A program made the position numbers and the translations under genes. Shown here piece by piece: positions 26,834 to 34,875 of a DNA stretch of 64,000 nucleotides (within the stretch, counting starts at the first letter, position 1; each line of letters opens with the position of its first letter). This DNA is from Ornithinibacillus sp047228935 (GTDB lineage: Bacteria > Bacillota > Bacilli > Bacillales > Amphibacillaceae). Location: NCBI RefSeq assembly GCF_047228935.1, contig NZ_JBFEGG010000001.1, positions 496,001-560,000 of the forward strand, read 5' to 3'. The notes beneath the pieces were generated by a model. It ran no database searches and was not told where the DNA came from. It saw only the letters and a program-made list of their open reading frames with translations.

Positions 26834-26852
26834 ATGACTGAATGTCAGTCAC
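26834..26852 (+). promoter_or_regulatory. Second TetR operator, before the SMR pair
   Basis: ATGACTGAATGTCAGTCAC contains the inverted repeat TGACT-N7-AGTCA and matches the operator in the tetR promoter on the opposite strand. It lies 22 bases before the SMR start codon, so bound repressor would block transcription of both transporter genes. Confidence 0.75.
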
Positions 26853-26873
26853 GGAATGATGGAGAGTGTTAGG

Positions 26874-27215
26874 ATGAATAAGTCTTGGATATATGTTGGT
26901 TTAACGAGTTTATCTGAATTAGTTTGGATTTACGGTTTTAATACAGCATCTGCTTGGTGGCATTGGGCATTGATTGTAGCATTTATTTTATTAGATTTAC
27001 ATTTTTTGGCTAAGGCCTGTGAAGGATTACCGACGGGCACTGTGTATGCAATCTTTGCTGGATTTGGGACTGTTGGCACATTTTTAATGGATATATTTAT
27101 TTTTGATGAACAAATAAATATATTAAAAGTGTTCTTCATTCTACTAATTATTGCTGGAGTAGTAGGGTTGAAATTATCAGACGATAAAAAGGATTCGAAG
27201 GAGGTGTTAGAATAA
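26874..27215 (+). CDS. SMR family efflux transporter subunit (YvdS/YkkC type)
   Basis: A 113-residue four-helix small multidrug resistance protein. The membrane-embedded Glu common to the family is visible in TSLSELVWIYGF (residue about 14), and GLPTGTVYAIFAGFGTVGT is the conserved helix 3 segment. It overlaps the next SMR gene by one base (TAATG), so the two are coupled and form an asymmetric heterodimer as in YkkCD/YvdRS. The C-terminus is a charged tail. ATG 26874 is chosen for its GGAG at 9 bases. Confidence 0.92.
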   Translation: MNKSWIYVGLTSLSELVWIYGFNTASAWWHWALIVAFILLDLHFLAKACEGLPTGTVYAIFAGFGTVGTFLMDIFIFDEQINILKVFFILLIIAGVVGLKLSDDKKDSKEVLE

Positions 27216-27526
27216 TGGGATGGATTTATATCATTTTAGCTGCTGCTAATGAGTTAGTTGGGGTGTGGGGATTAAATCGATTTAGTAAAAAAAGAAATAT
27301 TACAAATGCACTTTTATATGCTGGTGGACTTGGACTTTCCTTTGCTTTTATATATGCTTCCTTTGATTATCTTCCCACAAGTATTGCTTATGCTACGTGG
27401 ACTGGTGTTGGTACAGGTGGAGTAGTACTTATGAATATGTTGTTTTTTGGGGAATCTAAAAGCTTAATCCGCATGGTGAGCTTACTAGCAATTATCATAG
27501 GTGTTATGGGCTTGAAGGTCGTTTAA
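27215..27526 (+). CDS. SMR family efflux transporter subunit (YvdR/YkkD type)
   Basis: A 103-residue partner of the upstream SMR protein, with four helices, the Glu in AANELVGVWGLNRF and helix 3 LPTSIAYATWTGVGTGG. Paired SMR proteins export quaternary cations or, in some cases, guanidinium-like compounds. No guanidine riboswitch was recognised upstream, so a drug-responsive TetR control fits better. Confidence 0.92.
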   Translation: MGWIYIILAAANELVGVWGLNRFSKKRNITNALLYAGGLGLSFAFIYASFDYLPTSIAYATWTGVGTGGVVLMNMLFFGESKSLIRMVSLLAIIIGVMGLKVV

Positions 27527-27532
27527 AGAAAG

Positions 27533-27590
27533 GGTGCCTGTCATGTCCCGTGTTCATTAATGAATATGGGATGTGACAGGCATCTTTTTT
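27533..27590 (+). terminator. Terminator of the SMR operon
   Basis: A long interrupted stem (GTGCCTGTCA...TGTGACAGGCA, inner ATTCATTAATGAAT) is followed by CTTTTTT. Confidence 0.85.
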
Positions 27591-27708
27591 GCAGGAAAAA
27601 ATGGGATATGTGAAAGTAATAAATAGGTATCATAAAAAAATATAGTTTTGCTAGTATAATTTTATCTACTGTATTCGTTGTAAAAATAAGAGAAAAAGGG
27701 GGGATAAA

Positions 27709-28659
27709 ATGTCTTCACTAGAACAAAAGACATTACAATTTACAGAAAAATCAAGGGAGTTAAGGGATGAGTTTAGTGAACTTATTGTAATGTTTAGAGA
27801 AGACCTATGGAATTATTGCCGTTATTTAACTGGTTCACCATGGGATGGTGAGGATTTATTTCAAGAAACATTAATCAAAGCTTTTGGTGGATTTTATCAA
27901 GTGTGGCAACCAGAAAATCCTAAATCCTATTTATATAGGATAGCAACTAATACTTGGATTGATCATTGCCGGAGGGAAAAGCGTATTATCGGAACATTAG
28001 AAGAAATCGAAGGACCAAGTGAAGAGTTCACCGATAGCCTCGAAACAGAAGATGCTTTAATTCATTTAGTTAATCTTTTTACACCTAGACAAGTTGCTGT
28101 ATTTCTACTCGTAAAAGTATTTCAGTTTAAGGCGGAAGAGGTGGCTGGTATTGTTAAGACAACACAAGGAGCTATTTATTCCACTCTTAGACGAATGGAG
28201 ACTAGATTAAAGAAAGAAGATTTTTCATTAATAGATAGTGGATCAAGTGAAGAGGAAGCAAAGAATCAAAATCCGGTTATTCAAACCTATATTAAAGCGT
28301 TAAACAATGGGGATTTAAATGCACTATTTGAATTAGTTAGTGACCAATTATATCATGAGGCATCTTTAGGATTTCAAGAATTCTCTAAGGATTCTATGCG
28401 TAAAGGCTCCATGCAACATGGATTACCACCATATAAAGCTGAGGAACATTTCTTGTGGGGCAAGTTAGTTATTGTAAAAGTAGTTGATAGCAGAATGGGA
28501 CCATTAATTCATGATATCCAATATCAAGAAGTAGAAAATGGGAAGATTGTGTATCATCGAAGTTATTATTTTAGAAAAGAATTTATCGTTGCTGCGGCAA
28601 AGGAATTAAAAATGGCACCACAACTTGATAAATTTCCTATAGGATGGGATAAAAAATAG
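27709..28659 (+). CDS. ECF sigma factor with a C-terminal SnoaL-like domain
   Basis: A 316-residue sigma factor. Region 2 lies at about residues 20-90 (DGEDLFQETLIKAFGGF) and region 4 at about 115-170 (FTPRQVAVFLLVKVFQFKAEEVAGIV). Residues 185-316 are an NTF2/SnoaL-like domain, as in ECF41/ECF56-type factors. In those groups such C-terminal domains replace a separate anti-sigma factor and tune activity. It is followed by a VOC gene 10 bases later. GGGGG precedes the ATG. Confidence 0.88.
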   Translation: MSSLEQKTLQFTEKSRELRDEFSELIVMFREDLWNYCRYLTGSPWDGEDLFQETLIKAFGGFYQVWQPENPKSYLYRIATNTWIDHCRREKRIIGTLEEIEGPSEEFTDSLETEDALIHLVNLFTPRQVAVFLLVKVFQFKAEEVAGIVKTTQGAIYSTLRRMETRLKKEDFSLIDSGSSEEEAKNQNPVIQTYIKALNNGDLNALFELVSDQLYHEASLGFQEFSKDSMRKGSMQHGLPPYKAEEHFLWGKLVIVKVVDSRMGPLIHDIQYQEVENGKIVYHRSYYFRKEFIVAAAKELKMAPQLDKFPIGWDKK

Positions 28660-28669
28660 GAGGAAAAGA

Positions 28670-29026
28670 ATGACCTTAATACAAAATAAAGTCAATACGG
28701 TATTTATTCCAGTAAAAGATGTTTATAAAGCAAAAGAATGGTATTCTAAAAATCTCGGTAAAGAAGGGGAAATAATACATGGACATTTATGCATATTAGA
28801 TATGGAAGGAACAGGAGTAGTTCTTGATGAAATGCCGGCTTGGAGAAATGAAGTAGGTGAATTTATTCCATTCTCAGCTCCTTACGTACAATTCACAACA
28901 AGTGATATTCATGCTTCATATCTATATTTGAAAGAAAATGGGGTGGAGTTAGTAACAGGTATTGAGCATGGTCATTACTTCGTATTTAAGGATCTAGACG
29001 GAAATATGCTTATGGTTTGCCAATAA
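28670..29026 (+). CDS. VOC family protein
   Basis: A 118-residue glyoxalase-fold protein (IPVKDVYKAKEWYSKNLGKEG at the start and GHYFVFKDLDGNMLMVCQ at the end). The gene lies 10 bases after the sigma factor and has a good GGAGG, so the two are in one operon. It could supply or modify the ligand sensed by the SnoaL-like domain, which is only an inference. Confidence 0.85.
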   Translation: MTLIQNKVNTVFIPVKDVYKAKEWYSKNLGKEGEIIHGHLCILDMEGTGVVLDEMPAWRNEVGEFIPFSAPYVQFTTSDIHASYLYLKENGVELVTGIEHGHYFVFKDLDGNMLMVCQ

Positions 29027-29042
29027 ATGACTAATTAATGTT

Positions 29043-29090
29043 AAAACCAGGTATATGTGAGTTAGAAAAGTCGCATAATACCTGGTTCTT
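29043..29090. terminator. Bidirectional terminator
   Basis: The stem AACCAGGTAT / ATACCTGGTT is followed by TCTTTATT. It lies between the convergent VOC and cell-wall hydrolase genes. Confidence 0.75.
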
Positions 29091-29092
29091 TA

Positions 29093-29683
29093 TTATTTTG
29101 CAAAACGATGATTCCCTATTGTTACCGTTTCTTCACGTGTAGTTATCCAACTGCTTGATGAAGTTTTAGGGTTATAAAAATAGATAGAGCCTCTTCCTTG
29201 TCCACGGAAAGCAATTGCTTCATTAACAGCTTTCATGTCTTCTTGCGTGTAACTACCATTAATCTGTCCGTTTTGAACAGGAGTAAATGCATAATATCCA
29301 CCAGCTGAACGTTCATAAATCACTTCTTTAATGGTATTCGGAAACTCTTTATGGTCAACACGATTCAAAATGACCGTCGCAACAGCAACTTTCCCGGCAT
29401 ATGGTTCACCTTTTGCTTCTGCAGAAACGAGTTTTGCCATTAGTTGTTTATCAGCTTGCGAAATGTTATCTGGAACTTTAATAGATTCACCAGCTAATAG
29501 TAGACTACCAGTACGACTGTTAGCTATTTGTAGATTAGCTACTGTAGTGCCGTATTTTTGAGCAATTGACCAGAACGTGTCACCATGTTGAACTGTATAT
29601 GGAGCTGCACCACCCACAGTTGGTAAAGTAATTATGGAAACAGTTAATATTAAAGTTACTAGCGATTTTTTTAATTTTTTCAT
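29093..29683 (-). CDS. Cell wall hydrolase, LysM plus SleB/CwlJ domain
   Basis: A 196-residue secreted protein. The signal peptide occupies residues 1-27. A LysM repeat lies at residues 29-71 (YTVQHGDTFWSIAQKYGTT). A hydrolase-2 (SleB/CwlJ) domain covers residues 77-196, with the conserved LVSAEAKGEPYAGKVAVATV and glutamate. It acts in spore-cortex or vegetative peptidoglycan hydrolysis, like B. subtilis YkvT. The upstream intergenic region holds no recognisable sporulation promoter. Confidence 0.92.
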   Translation of the reverse strand: MKKLKKSLVTLILTVSIITLPTVGGAAPYTVQHGDTFWSIAQKYGTTVANLQIANSRTGSLLLAGESIKVPDNISQADKQLMAKLVSAEAKGEPYAGKVAVATVILNRVDHKEFPNTIKEVIYERSAGGYYAFTPVQNGQINGSYTQEDMKAVNEAIAFRGQGRGSIYFYNPKTSSSSWITTREETVTIGNHRFAK

Positions 29684-29987
29684 GTTGTAAACCTCCTAAT
29701 TGTTTTGGCTACAATTAAGAGGTTACTAGATGTAACATAGTTTATCAGTAGTAAAAAATGGTAATGCAGCGACATATAATAGAATGATAGATTGGACAAG
29801 GGCTCTTTATATAAGTGGAATTTTTTGCTAAACCCAGCAATCCTTCAAAATAGTGGTAATGCACCCATTTTAAGGGGGGAAGGTTACAGTTGTTTCAGGA
29901 TTGTTACGGTAAGAGCATGTTACGCTTCATAAAATCTGATATGCTAATAAGGGTGATTTTAAACGTTATTGAAAGGATATCTCCATC
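29684..29987. other. Intergenic region without a recognised element
   Basis: 304 bases with start regions for the divergent hydrolase and membrane protein genes. I see short internal repeats (TGGTAATGCA-like words at about 29758 and 29861) but no gene, terminator or known riboswitch. Confidence 0.4.
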
Positions 29988-30464
29988 ATGAGTAAATGGT
30001 TCTTTATAAATTTTATATTCCTCATAATTGTTTTATGGAAGGTCATAGGGCATAATGCTTTTCCTTTTGTACAGGTACATATATGGTTAGGCGTTATGGG
30101 GGCTTTATTTATTTTATACAATTGGACAAGAAATGCTGTATTTGAAACGATTCGGAATGTTTCTAGTAGAAAAACGAAGATTAGATTAGCGCGATTTTCA
30201 AAGAAAGTGGTTACGATCCATCGGTGGACTGGAAATATTGCATTTATCGTAATACTTATCCATGCACTAATAATCATATACCATTATGGATTTTCCTTCC
30301 AAAACAAAAAAATGGTAGTAGGGTTAATCGCATTATTTACATTGGCTATCCAAGTATTTACTGGTTGGTTACGTTTATTCAAACCTACAGTACGTCTGCG
30401 ATTTATTCATTTATATATAGGAATGACGTTATTTTTATTTGTAATTCTTCACATTCTTTTGTAA
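29988..30464 (+). CDS. Four-helix membrane protein with paired histidines, heme-binding candidate
   Basis: A 158-residue integral membrane protein with four helices at about residues 5-18, 24-45, 76-98 and 105-158 (two). Histidines lie inside or at the edges of the helices in patterns seen in b-type cytochromes: VHIWLGV, IHRWTGNIAF, LIHALI, IHLYIGM and the terminal LHILL. This suggests a ferric-reductase/cytochrome-b-like protein that binds two hemes. I do not recognise a named family. AAGGATAT precedes the ATG. Confidence 0.65.
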   Translation: MSKWFFINFIFLIIVLWKVIGHNAFPFVQVHIWLGVMGALFILYNWTRNAVFETIRNVSSRKTKIRLARFSKKVVTIHRWTGNIAFIVILIHALIIIYHYGFSFQNKKMVVGLIALFTLAIQVFTGWLRLFKPTVRLRFIHLYIGMTLFLFVILHILL

Positions 30465-30465
30465 A

Positions 30466-30669
30466 TCATATAGCAAAATAAAAAGAACCATTTTCCCATT
30501 GTTTAGGGTTTCGGTTCTTATGTTTAATACGGTATTCGTAATCTTTTTTCGTTTTTGTTTTTCTTGTTCTTAAATCTAATTGTGCATAAGGACTACGATT
30601 AATTTCTGGATTTAATCTTCCTTCGCGAATTAATTTTTCACGTTGTTTTAACGCTTTAGACTTACTCAT
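30466..30669 (-). CDS. Small basic protein, conserved in Bacillaceae
   Basis: A 67-residue highly basic protein (MSKSKALKQREKLIREGRLN..., many Lys/Arg and Tyr), ending two bases after the convergent membrane protein gene. No domain is recognised. AGGAG lies 9 bases before the ATG. Confidence 0.65.
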   Translation of the reverse strand: MSKSKALKQREKLIREGRLNPEINRSPYAQLDLRTRKTKTKKDYEYRIKHKNRNPKQWENGSFYFAI

Positions 30670-30760
30670 GTTATCACTCCTTTAATATTTGATTTAATTA
30701 TACAAGGGATAGTTGGAAATTACTATATTTTAAAAATTGCAATTCCATTAAATTTGGGTA

Positions 30761-31058
30761 GTGACAGGCACCAATGATTCTGCTACAATAATATAAATTC
30801 AAAATATGATGATCGATGAAAAAGAGAGTAGTTGTTTGTAAGGCTAAGCGAGCTGGGATATGGTGGGAGCCTAGTGCACGAGCAAGCAATGAAGCGGACT
30901 TTGGAGATGCTTTCTTGAAGTAGAAGTAGGGAAAGCCGGGGAGATCCTCGTTAACAATATCGAGTGGTTTCTAAGGATGTTTTAAAAACAAATGGAGTGG
31001 TACCGCGGGATCATAATAGCTCTCGCCTCTTTTAGAATGAAGAGGCGGGAGCTTTTTT
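30761..31058 (+). promoter_or_regulatory. Promoter and T-box leader of argS
   Basis: -35 GTGACA (30761-30766), a 17-base spacer and -10 TACAAT (30784-30789) precede a T-box leader. It has the stem I motif AGCGAGCTGGG...GGTGGGAGCC, the T-box sequence TGGAGTGGTACCGCGGG (30993-31009) and a terminator with arms GCTCTCGCCTCTT / AAGAGGCGGGAGC plus a T run (31018-31058). The specifier is probably CGG, an Arg codon, in GAAGCGGACTTTGGAG. Uncharged tRNA-Arg would stabilise the antiterminator and switch argS on. Confidence 0.92.
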
Positions 31059-31074
31059 AATGGAGGAAGAAAAG

Positions 31075-32757
31075 ATGGAGTATAAAAAAGAGTTTGCCAA
31101 TGTATTGACTGAGTTTATCGAAGAAACAATTCCGTACGAAAAGATTATGATGATGATTGAAATACCAAAACATGATTCCCTAGGAGATTTTGCGTTTCCT
31201 TGTTTTGAGTTAGCTAAGTATTATCGTAAATCGCCTCAGGTTATTGCAAAGGAATTGGCTGGAGAAATCGCTTCTACCTTATTTGAAAAAGTAGAAGCAG
31301 TTGGTAGTTATGTTAATGTGTTTTTAGACAAAAAAACAGTGGCATCGCAGACAATAAATGAGGTTATGAACAAGAGAGAGCTTTTTGGTGATGCAACCAA
31401 TGGGAAAGATCAAACCATAACCATTGATTTTTCCTCTCCTAACATTGCGAAGCCTTTTTCAATGGGACATTTACGTTCTACGGTTATAGGAAATGCTCTA
31501 GCCTTAGTCGCTGAAAAGAATGGTTATCAAGTTGTTCGTATTAATCATCTTGGAGATTGGGGAACGCAATTTGGGAAACTTATTGTCGCTTATCAGAAAT
31601 GGGGTAGTGAGAAAAAGGTTAAAGAAAGTCCGATTAGAGAGCTCCTCACTTTATATGTGAAGTTCCATGAGGAAGCAGAGTATGACCCTAGGTTAAATGA
31701 ATTAGGACGAAGAGCGTTTAAGAACCTTGAGGATGGGGATGATGAAGCTACTCATTTGTGGATATGGTTCCGTGATGAGTCGTTAAAGGAGTTTAGGAAA
31801 ATATATGATCTGTTAGGAATTTCGTTTGATTCATATGATGGGGAAGCTTTTTATAATGATAAGATGGATAAGATAGTGGAAATTTTAAAGGATAAGAAAT
31901 TATTAATTGAATCAGATGGTGCACAAGTAGTCGAATTAGAAGGTTTTCCACCTAGTTTAATAACCAAACAAGATGGAACGACTTTATACACTACACGTGA
32001 TTTAGCAGCAGCAATATATCGCAGGGAAAATTATCAATTTACAAAGTCTCTTTATGTGGTTGGGAATGAACAGACTCTTCATTTTAAACAGTTATTTCAA
32101 GTACTAGAAAAAATGGGATTTGAATGGCAAAAAGGAATGGTGCATGTTCCATTTGGAATGATTTTAAAAGATGGAAAGAAAATGTCTACTCGTAAGGGGA
32201 AAGTAATTTTATTAGAAGAGGTCATTCAAGAAGCAATTCGATTAGCCCTAAATAATATTGAGGAAAAAAATCCAAGATTAGAAAATAAAGAGGAAATAGC
32301 AAAACAGGTCGGAGTAGGGGCTATAGTATTTCATGATTTAAAGAACTACCGCTTAAATGACATTGAGTTTTCATTAGAAGCTATGCTTCGTTTTGAAGGG
32401 GAGACTGGTCCATACGTACAATATACTCATGCACGTGCTTCGTCTTTATTGAGAAAAGGGTGCTTTACACTAAGTGAGGTAGATAAAGTTAAATTTGCTG
32501 ATCAAGAAGCATGGCCAATAATAAAGATATTAATAAATTTCCCACAAACTATTACGAAAGCATTGGAGGAGTATGATCCATCACAGATTGCGAAGTTCCT
32601 CTTGGATTTGTCTAAGGCATTTAATAAATATTATGCTTCTGTTAAGATTTTAGATGAAGCACATAAGGTAGAACGACTTTCTCTAGTCTTATCGGTTAAA
32701 ACTGTTCTAAAAGAAGGATTACGTTTATTAGGAATTCAAGCACCAGAGGAAATGTAA
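31075..32757 (+). CDS. argS: Arginyl-tRNA synthetase
   Basis: A 560-residue class I aminoacyl-tRNA synthetase. It has an N-terminal tRNA-binding domain (residues 1-105), the HIGH-like FSMGHLRSTV (about 128-137), the KMSKS-like KKMSTRKGK (near 377) and a C-terminal anticodon-binding helical domain containing FEGETGPYVQYTHAR. The T-box leader shows regulation by uncharged tRNA-Arg. T-box-controlled argS in Bacillaceae is often a second copy, so another argS may exist outside the window. The start ATG 31075 has GGAGG 8 bases before it and is preferred to ATG 31060. Confidence 0.95.
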   Translation: MEYKKEFANVLTEFIEETIPYEKIMMMIEIPKHDSLGDFAFPCFELAKYYRKSPQVIAKELAGEIASTLFEKVEAVGSYVNVFLDKKTVASQTINEVMNKRELFGDATNGKDQTITIDFSSPNIAKPFSMGHLRSTVIGNALALVAEKNGYQVVRINHLGDWGTQFGKLIVAYQKWGSEKKVKESPIRELLTLYVKFHEEAEYDPRLNELGRRAFKNLEDGDDEATHLWIWFRDESLKEFRKIYDLLGISFDSYDGEAFYNDKMDKIVEILKDKKLLIESDGAQVVELEGFPPSLITKQDGTTLYTTRDLAAAIYRRENYQFTKSLYVVGNEQTLHFKQLFQVLEKMGFEWQKGMVHVPFGMILKDGKKMSTRKGKVILLEEVIQEAIRLALNNIEEKNPRLENKEEIAKQVGVGAIVFHDLKNYRLNDIEFSLEAMLRFEGETGPYVQYTHARASSLLRKGCFTLSEVDKVKFADQEAWPIIKILINFPQTITKALEEYDPSQIAKFLLDLSKAFNKYYASVKILDEAHKVERLSLVLSVKTVLKEGLRLLGIQAPEEM

Positions 32758-32876
32758 TCTCATGATATAATGAATAAAGATTAACAGTTTTTGATGTGAT
32801 CACAGTTATTAAATTTAATCAATTTAGTAATACTGATTTAATGTTAATTAATCAGATGAAGTAAAGGATGATTAGA

Positions 32877-33515
32877 TTGGCAGAAACACATACCTTTTCA
32901 AAAGGGGAAGAAATTGCAAATGCAATAACACATGGAATTGGAGTAATATTAAGTATTGCTGGATTAGTATTACTTATTGTATTTGCGGCATTTAATGGAA
33001 CAGCCTTACACGTAGTTAGCTTTACTATCTTTGGTGCATCGATGGTAATTTTGTATACATCTTCAACATTAGTGCATGCACTACCACAGGGTAAAGCAAA
33101 AGATCTTTTCGAAATATTTGATCATTCTTCTATTTATTTGTTTATTGCGGGAACCTATACGCCGTTTACCCTTATTGTTATGAAAGGTGCTCTAGGTTGG
33201 ACATTGTTTGGAATTATTTGGGGACTAGCACTAGCAGGTATCGTATTTAAGGCATACTTTGTTAAAAAATTTCTATTTACTTCCACAATATTATATTTAT
33301 TAATGGGTTGGATGGTAGTAATAGGTTGGAATAGAATTGTGGAAAATATAGCGTACAATGGGGTAGTACTCCTTGTTATTGGCGGGCTTTGCTATACTAT
33401 TGGTACGATATTCTATATGTGGAGAGCGTTTAAATATCATCATATGGTGTGGCACCTTTTTGTGCTTGCAGGAACCATTTGTCATTTCTTTTGTGTTCTT
33501 TTGTACCTTTTGTAA
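32877..33515 (+). CDS. trhA: TrhA (hemolysin III, PAQR) family membrane protein
   Basis: A 212-residue, seven-helix membrane protein of the PAQR/hemolysin III family, which acts in membrane energetics and fluidity homeostasis. The conserved SKGEEIANAITHGIG N-terminus, the helix with SSTLVHALP, the FDHSSIYLFIAGTYTPF motif and terminal histidines in HHMVWHLFVLAGTICHFF are visible. Histidines and the Asp in FDHSS are the expected metal-site residues. TTG 32877 follows AAAGG by 9 bases. The ATG 9 bases earlier sits on that site. Confidence 0.92.
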   Translation: MAETHTFSKGEEIANAITHGIGVILSIAGLVLLIVFAAFNGTALHVVSFTIFGASMVILYTSSTLVHALPQGKAKDLFEIFDHSSIYLFIAGTYTPFTLIVMKGALGWTLFGIIWGLALAGIVFKAYFVKKFLFTSTILYLLMGWMVVIGWNRIVENIAYNGVVLLVIGGLCYTIGTIFYMWRAFKYHHMVWHLFVLAGTICHFFCVLLYLL

Positions 33516-33537
33516 TTTTTTGGTGTGAATTTTTGTT

Positions 33538-33567
33538 AGAGTTAGGATGGCTCCTAACTCTTTTTTA
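33538..33567 (+). terminator. Terminator of trhA
   Basis: A 9-bp stem GAGTTAGGA / TCCTAACTC is followed by TTTTTT. Confidence 0.85.
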
Positions 33568-33600
33568 CTTTGAACTCTAATCACCCACCAAAATTACAAT

Positions 33601-34035
33601 CTATTCTATTTTAAATGTTGTTTCAACTTCAGAGAAAATAAAATGAGTAACTGTTGTAGCAATGGGATTGATGTCGTTAATAAAGTCCTCTGCTTCAGAG
33701 AAACTTCTAAATTGTAACTTTAGCATATAACAAGCATTTCCTGCTATTCGATAACAAAAATCAACATTTGGGAGATGTTCAATTTTATTTATAAATTGTT
33801 TATAATTCCCATTTTTAATTGTTGCTTCTATTATACATTGAATAGGAAAACCAATCTTTTCATAATCCAGTTCTACGGTATATTGTTTAATTATCCCGAA
33901 TGACTCCATCTGTTTTACTCGTTCTGTAACTGATGGAGAGGATAGGTTAACACGTTTACCAAGTTCTCGCATAGATAAACGGCTATTCTGAGATAGTTCT
34001 TGAATAATTTTTTTATCAATGTTATCAATTTTCAT
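33601..34035 (-). CDS. Lrp/AsnC family regulator
   Basis: A 144-residue Lrp-type regulator. The N-terminal helix-turn-helix spans residues about 10-50 (LSMRELGKRVNLSSPSVTERV). The C-terminal RAM ligand domain occupies residues 65-144. It diverges from the CMD-family gene, which is its most likely target, and the 122-base region between them is very AT-rich. A small-molecule or amino-acid effector is typical of the family. Confidence 0.9.
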   Translation of the reverse strand: MKIDNIDKKIIQELSQNSRLSMRELGKRVNLSSPSVTERVKQMESFGIIKQYTVELDYEKIGFPIQCIIEATIKNGNYKQFINKIEHLPNVDFCYRIAGNACYMLKLQFRSFSEAEDFINDINPIATTVTHFIFSEVETTFKIE

Positions 34036-34157
34036 TTTTAAGGATTTCCTCCTTATCCTAGTTATAAATATTAATTATTTCAATTAAATTATTTAAAAAT
34101 GGAATGTTAAATAATATTTCTAACAGATATATTTAATATTAGAGGAGGGATTAGAAA

Positions 34158-34571
34158 ATGGCAAGAATACAACTGTCTAAATATGGGGAAACACCATTTC
34201 AACAATTGTTAGGACATCATAAAAAAATTATGGAAGCTTGGTCGGAGCTAGGGAACGAATTAGAGTGTGATGGATATTTATCTGCTACATTAAAAGAACA
34301 GGTGAGGAGAAGCTTGGCACAGGGGAATGGTTGCATGTATTGTAAAGCTAAAGGTAAACCAGATCCTAACCTTTTCGATGAAAAAACTTCGATTGCAGTA
34401 GGATTTGCGGAGGTGTTTTTAAAAACAGAAAAAGGTGATATTCCTGATAATGTTTTTAGTCTATTATATGAAACCTTTTCAGAAGAGGAAATTAGTGAGC
34501 TATGTGCTTTTATCTGTTTTACTACTTGTCAGCAATATTATGGTGCTTTGATGAAGTTAGATATTAAATAG
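34158..34571 (+). CDS. Carboxymuconolactone decarboxylase family (AhpD-like) protein
   Basis: A 137-residue CMD-family protein with the redox-type CMYCKAKG motif (CxxC, about residues 55-58), as in AhpD-type disulphide reductases. It is probably a peroxide-defence or disulphide-exchange protein. It stands alone next to the divergent Lrp-type regulator. AGAGGAGGG precedes the ATG. Confidence 0.82.
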   Translation: MARIQLSKYGETPFQQLLGHHKKIMEAWSELGNELECDGYLSATLKEQVRRSLAQGNGCMYCKAKGKPDPNLFDEKTSIAVGFAEVFLKTEKGDIPDNVFSLLYETFSEEEISELCAFICFTTCQQYYGALMKLDIK

Positions 34572-34614
34572 TTTACAATCAGTTGTAATAAAAGGTACCT
34601 AAAGTTTATATTCA

Positions 34615-34670
34615 ATAATAGCTTTCCTTCGATTAAATAAAAAATCGTTTTGAGGAAAGCTATTATTTTT
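34615..34670 (+). terminator. Terminator of the CMD gene
   Basis: The stem AATAGCTTTCC / GGAAAGCTATT has an inner CGATT/AATCG pairing, followed by ATTTTT. Confidence 0.75.
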
Positions 34671-34837
34671 AAACAGGTAAACTAGTTAATTCTTTTAATA
34701 CTTCCCACTACCTCTGGATAATTTCAATTCACTCCATCATTTATTTAATTTACCAGCTACTTCCTTAGATTTAAAATTGTTTCCTATTATGTATAAATAA
34801 AATACTTGACGACTATAAATATATTGTGTAATGTGTA

Positions 34838-34858
34838 AATCGTAATGATTACGATTTA
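34838..34858 (+). promoter_or_regulatory. Zur box 1
   Basis: A perfect 21-base palindrome with core TCGTAATGATTACGA flanked by AAA and TTT, the known consensus of the Bacillus Zur operator. It lies 17 bases before the start codon of the ZinT-like gene, so Zn-loaded Zur would repress the gene. Confidence 0.95.
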
Positions 34859-34875
34859 TGGAAGGGTGTTTTGTT

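Noticed and set aside
27574..30772. GTGACAGGCA word occurring at 27574 and 30761 as a possible dispersed repeat
   Set aside because: One copy is part of a terminator and the other a -35 region. Similarity does not extend beyond ten bases.
32795..32804. TGTGATCACA palindrome before trhA
   Set aside because: It looks like a Crp/Fnr word but lacks the N6 spacing, and no matching promoter was seen.
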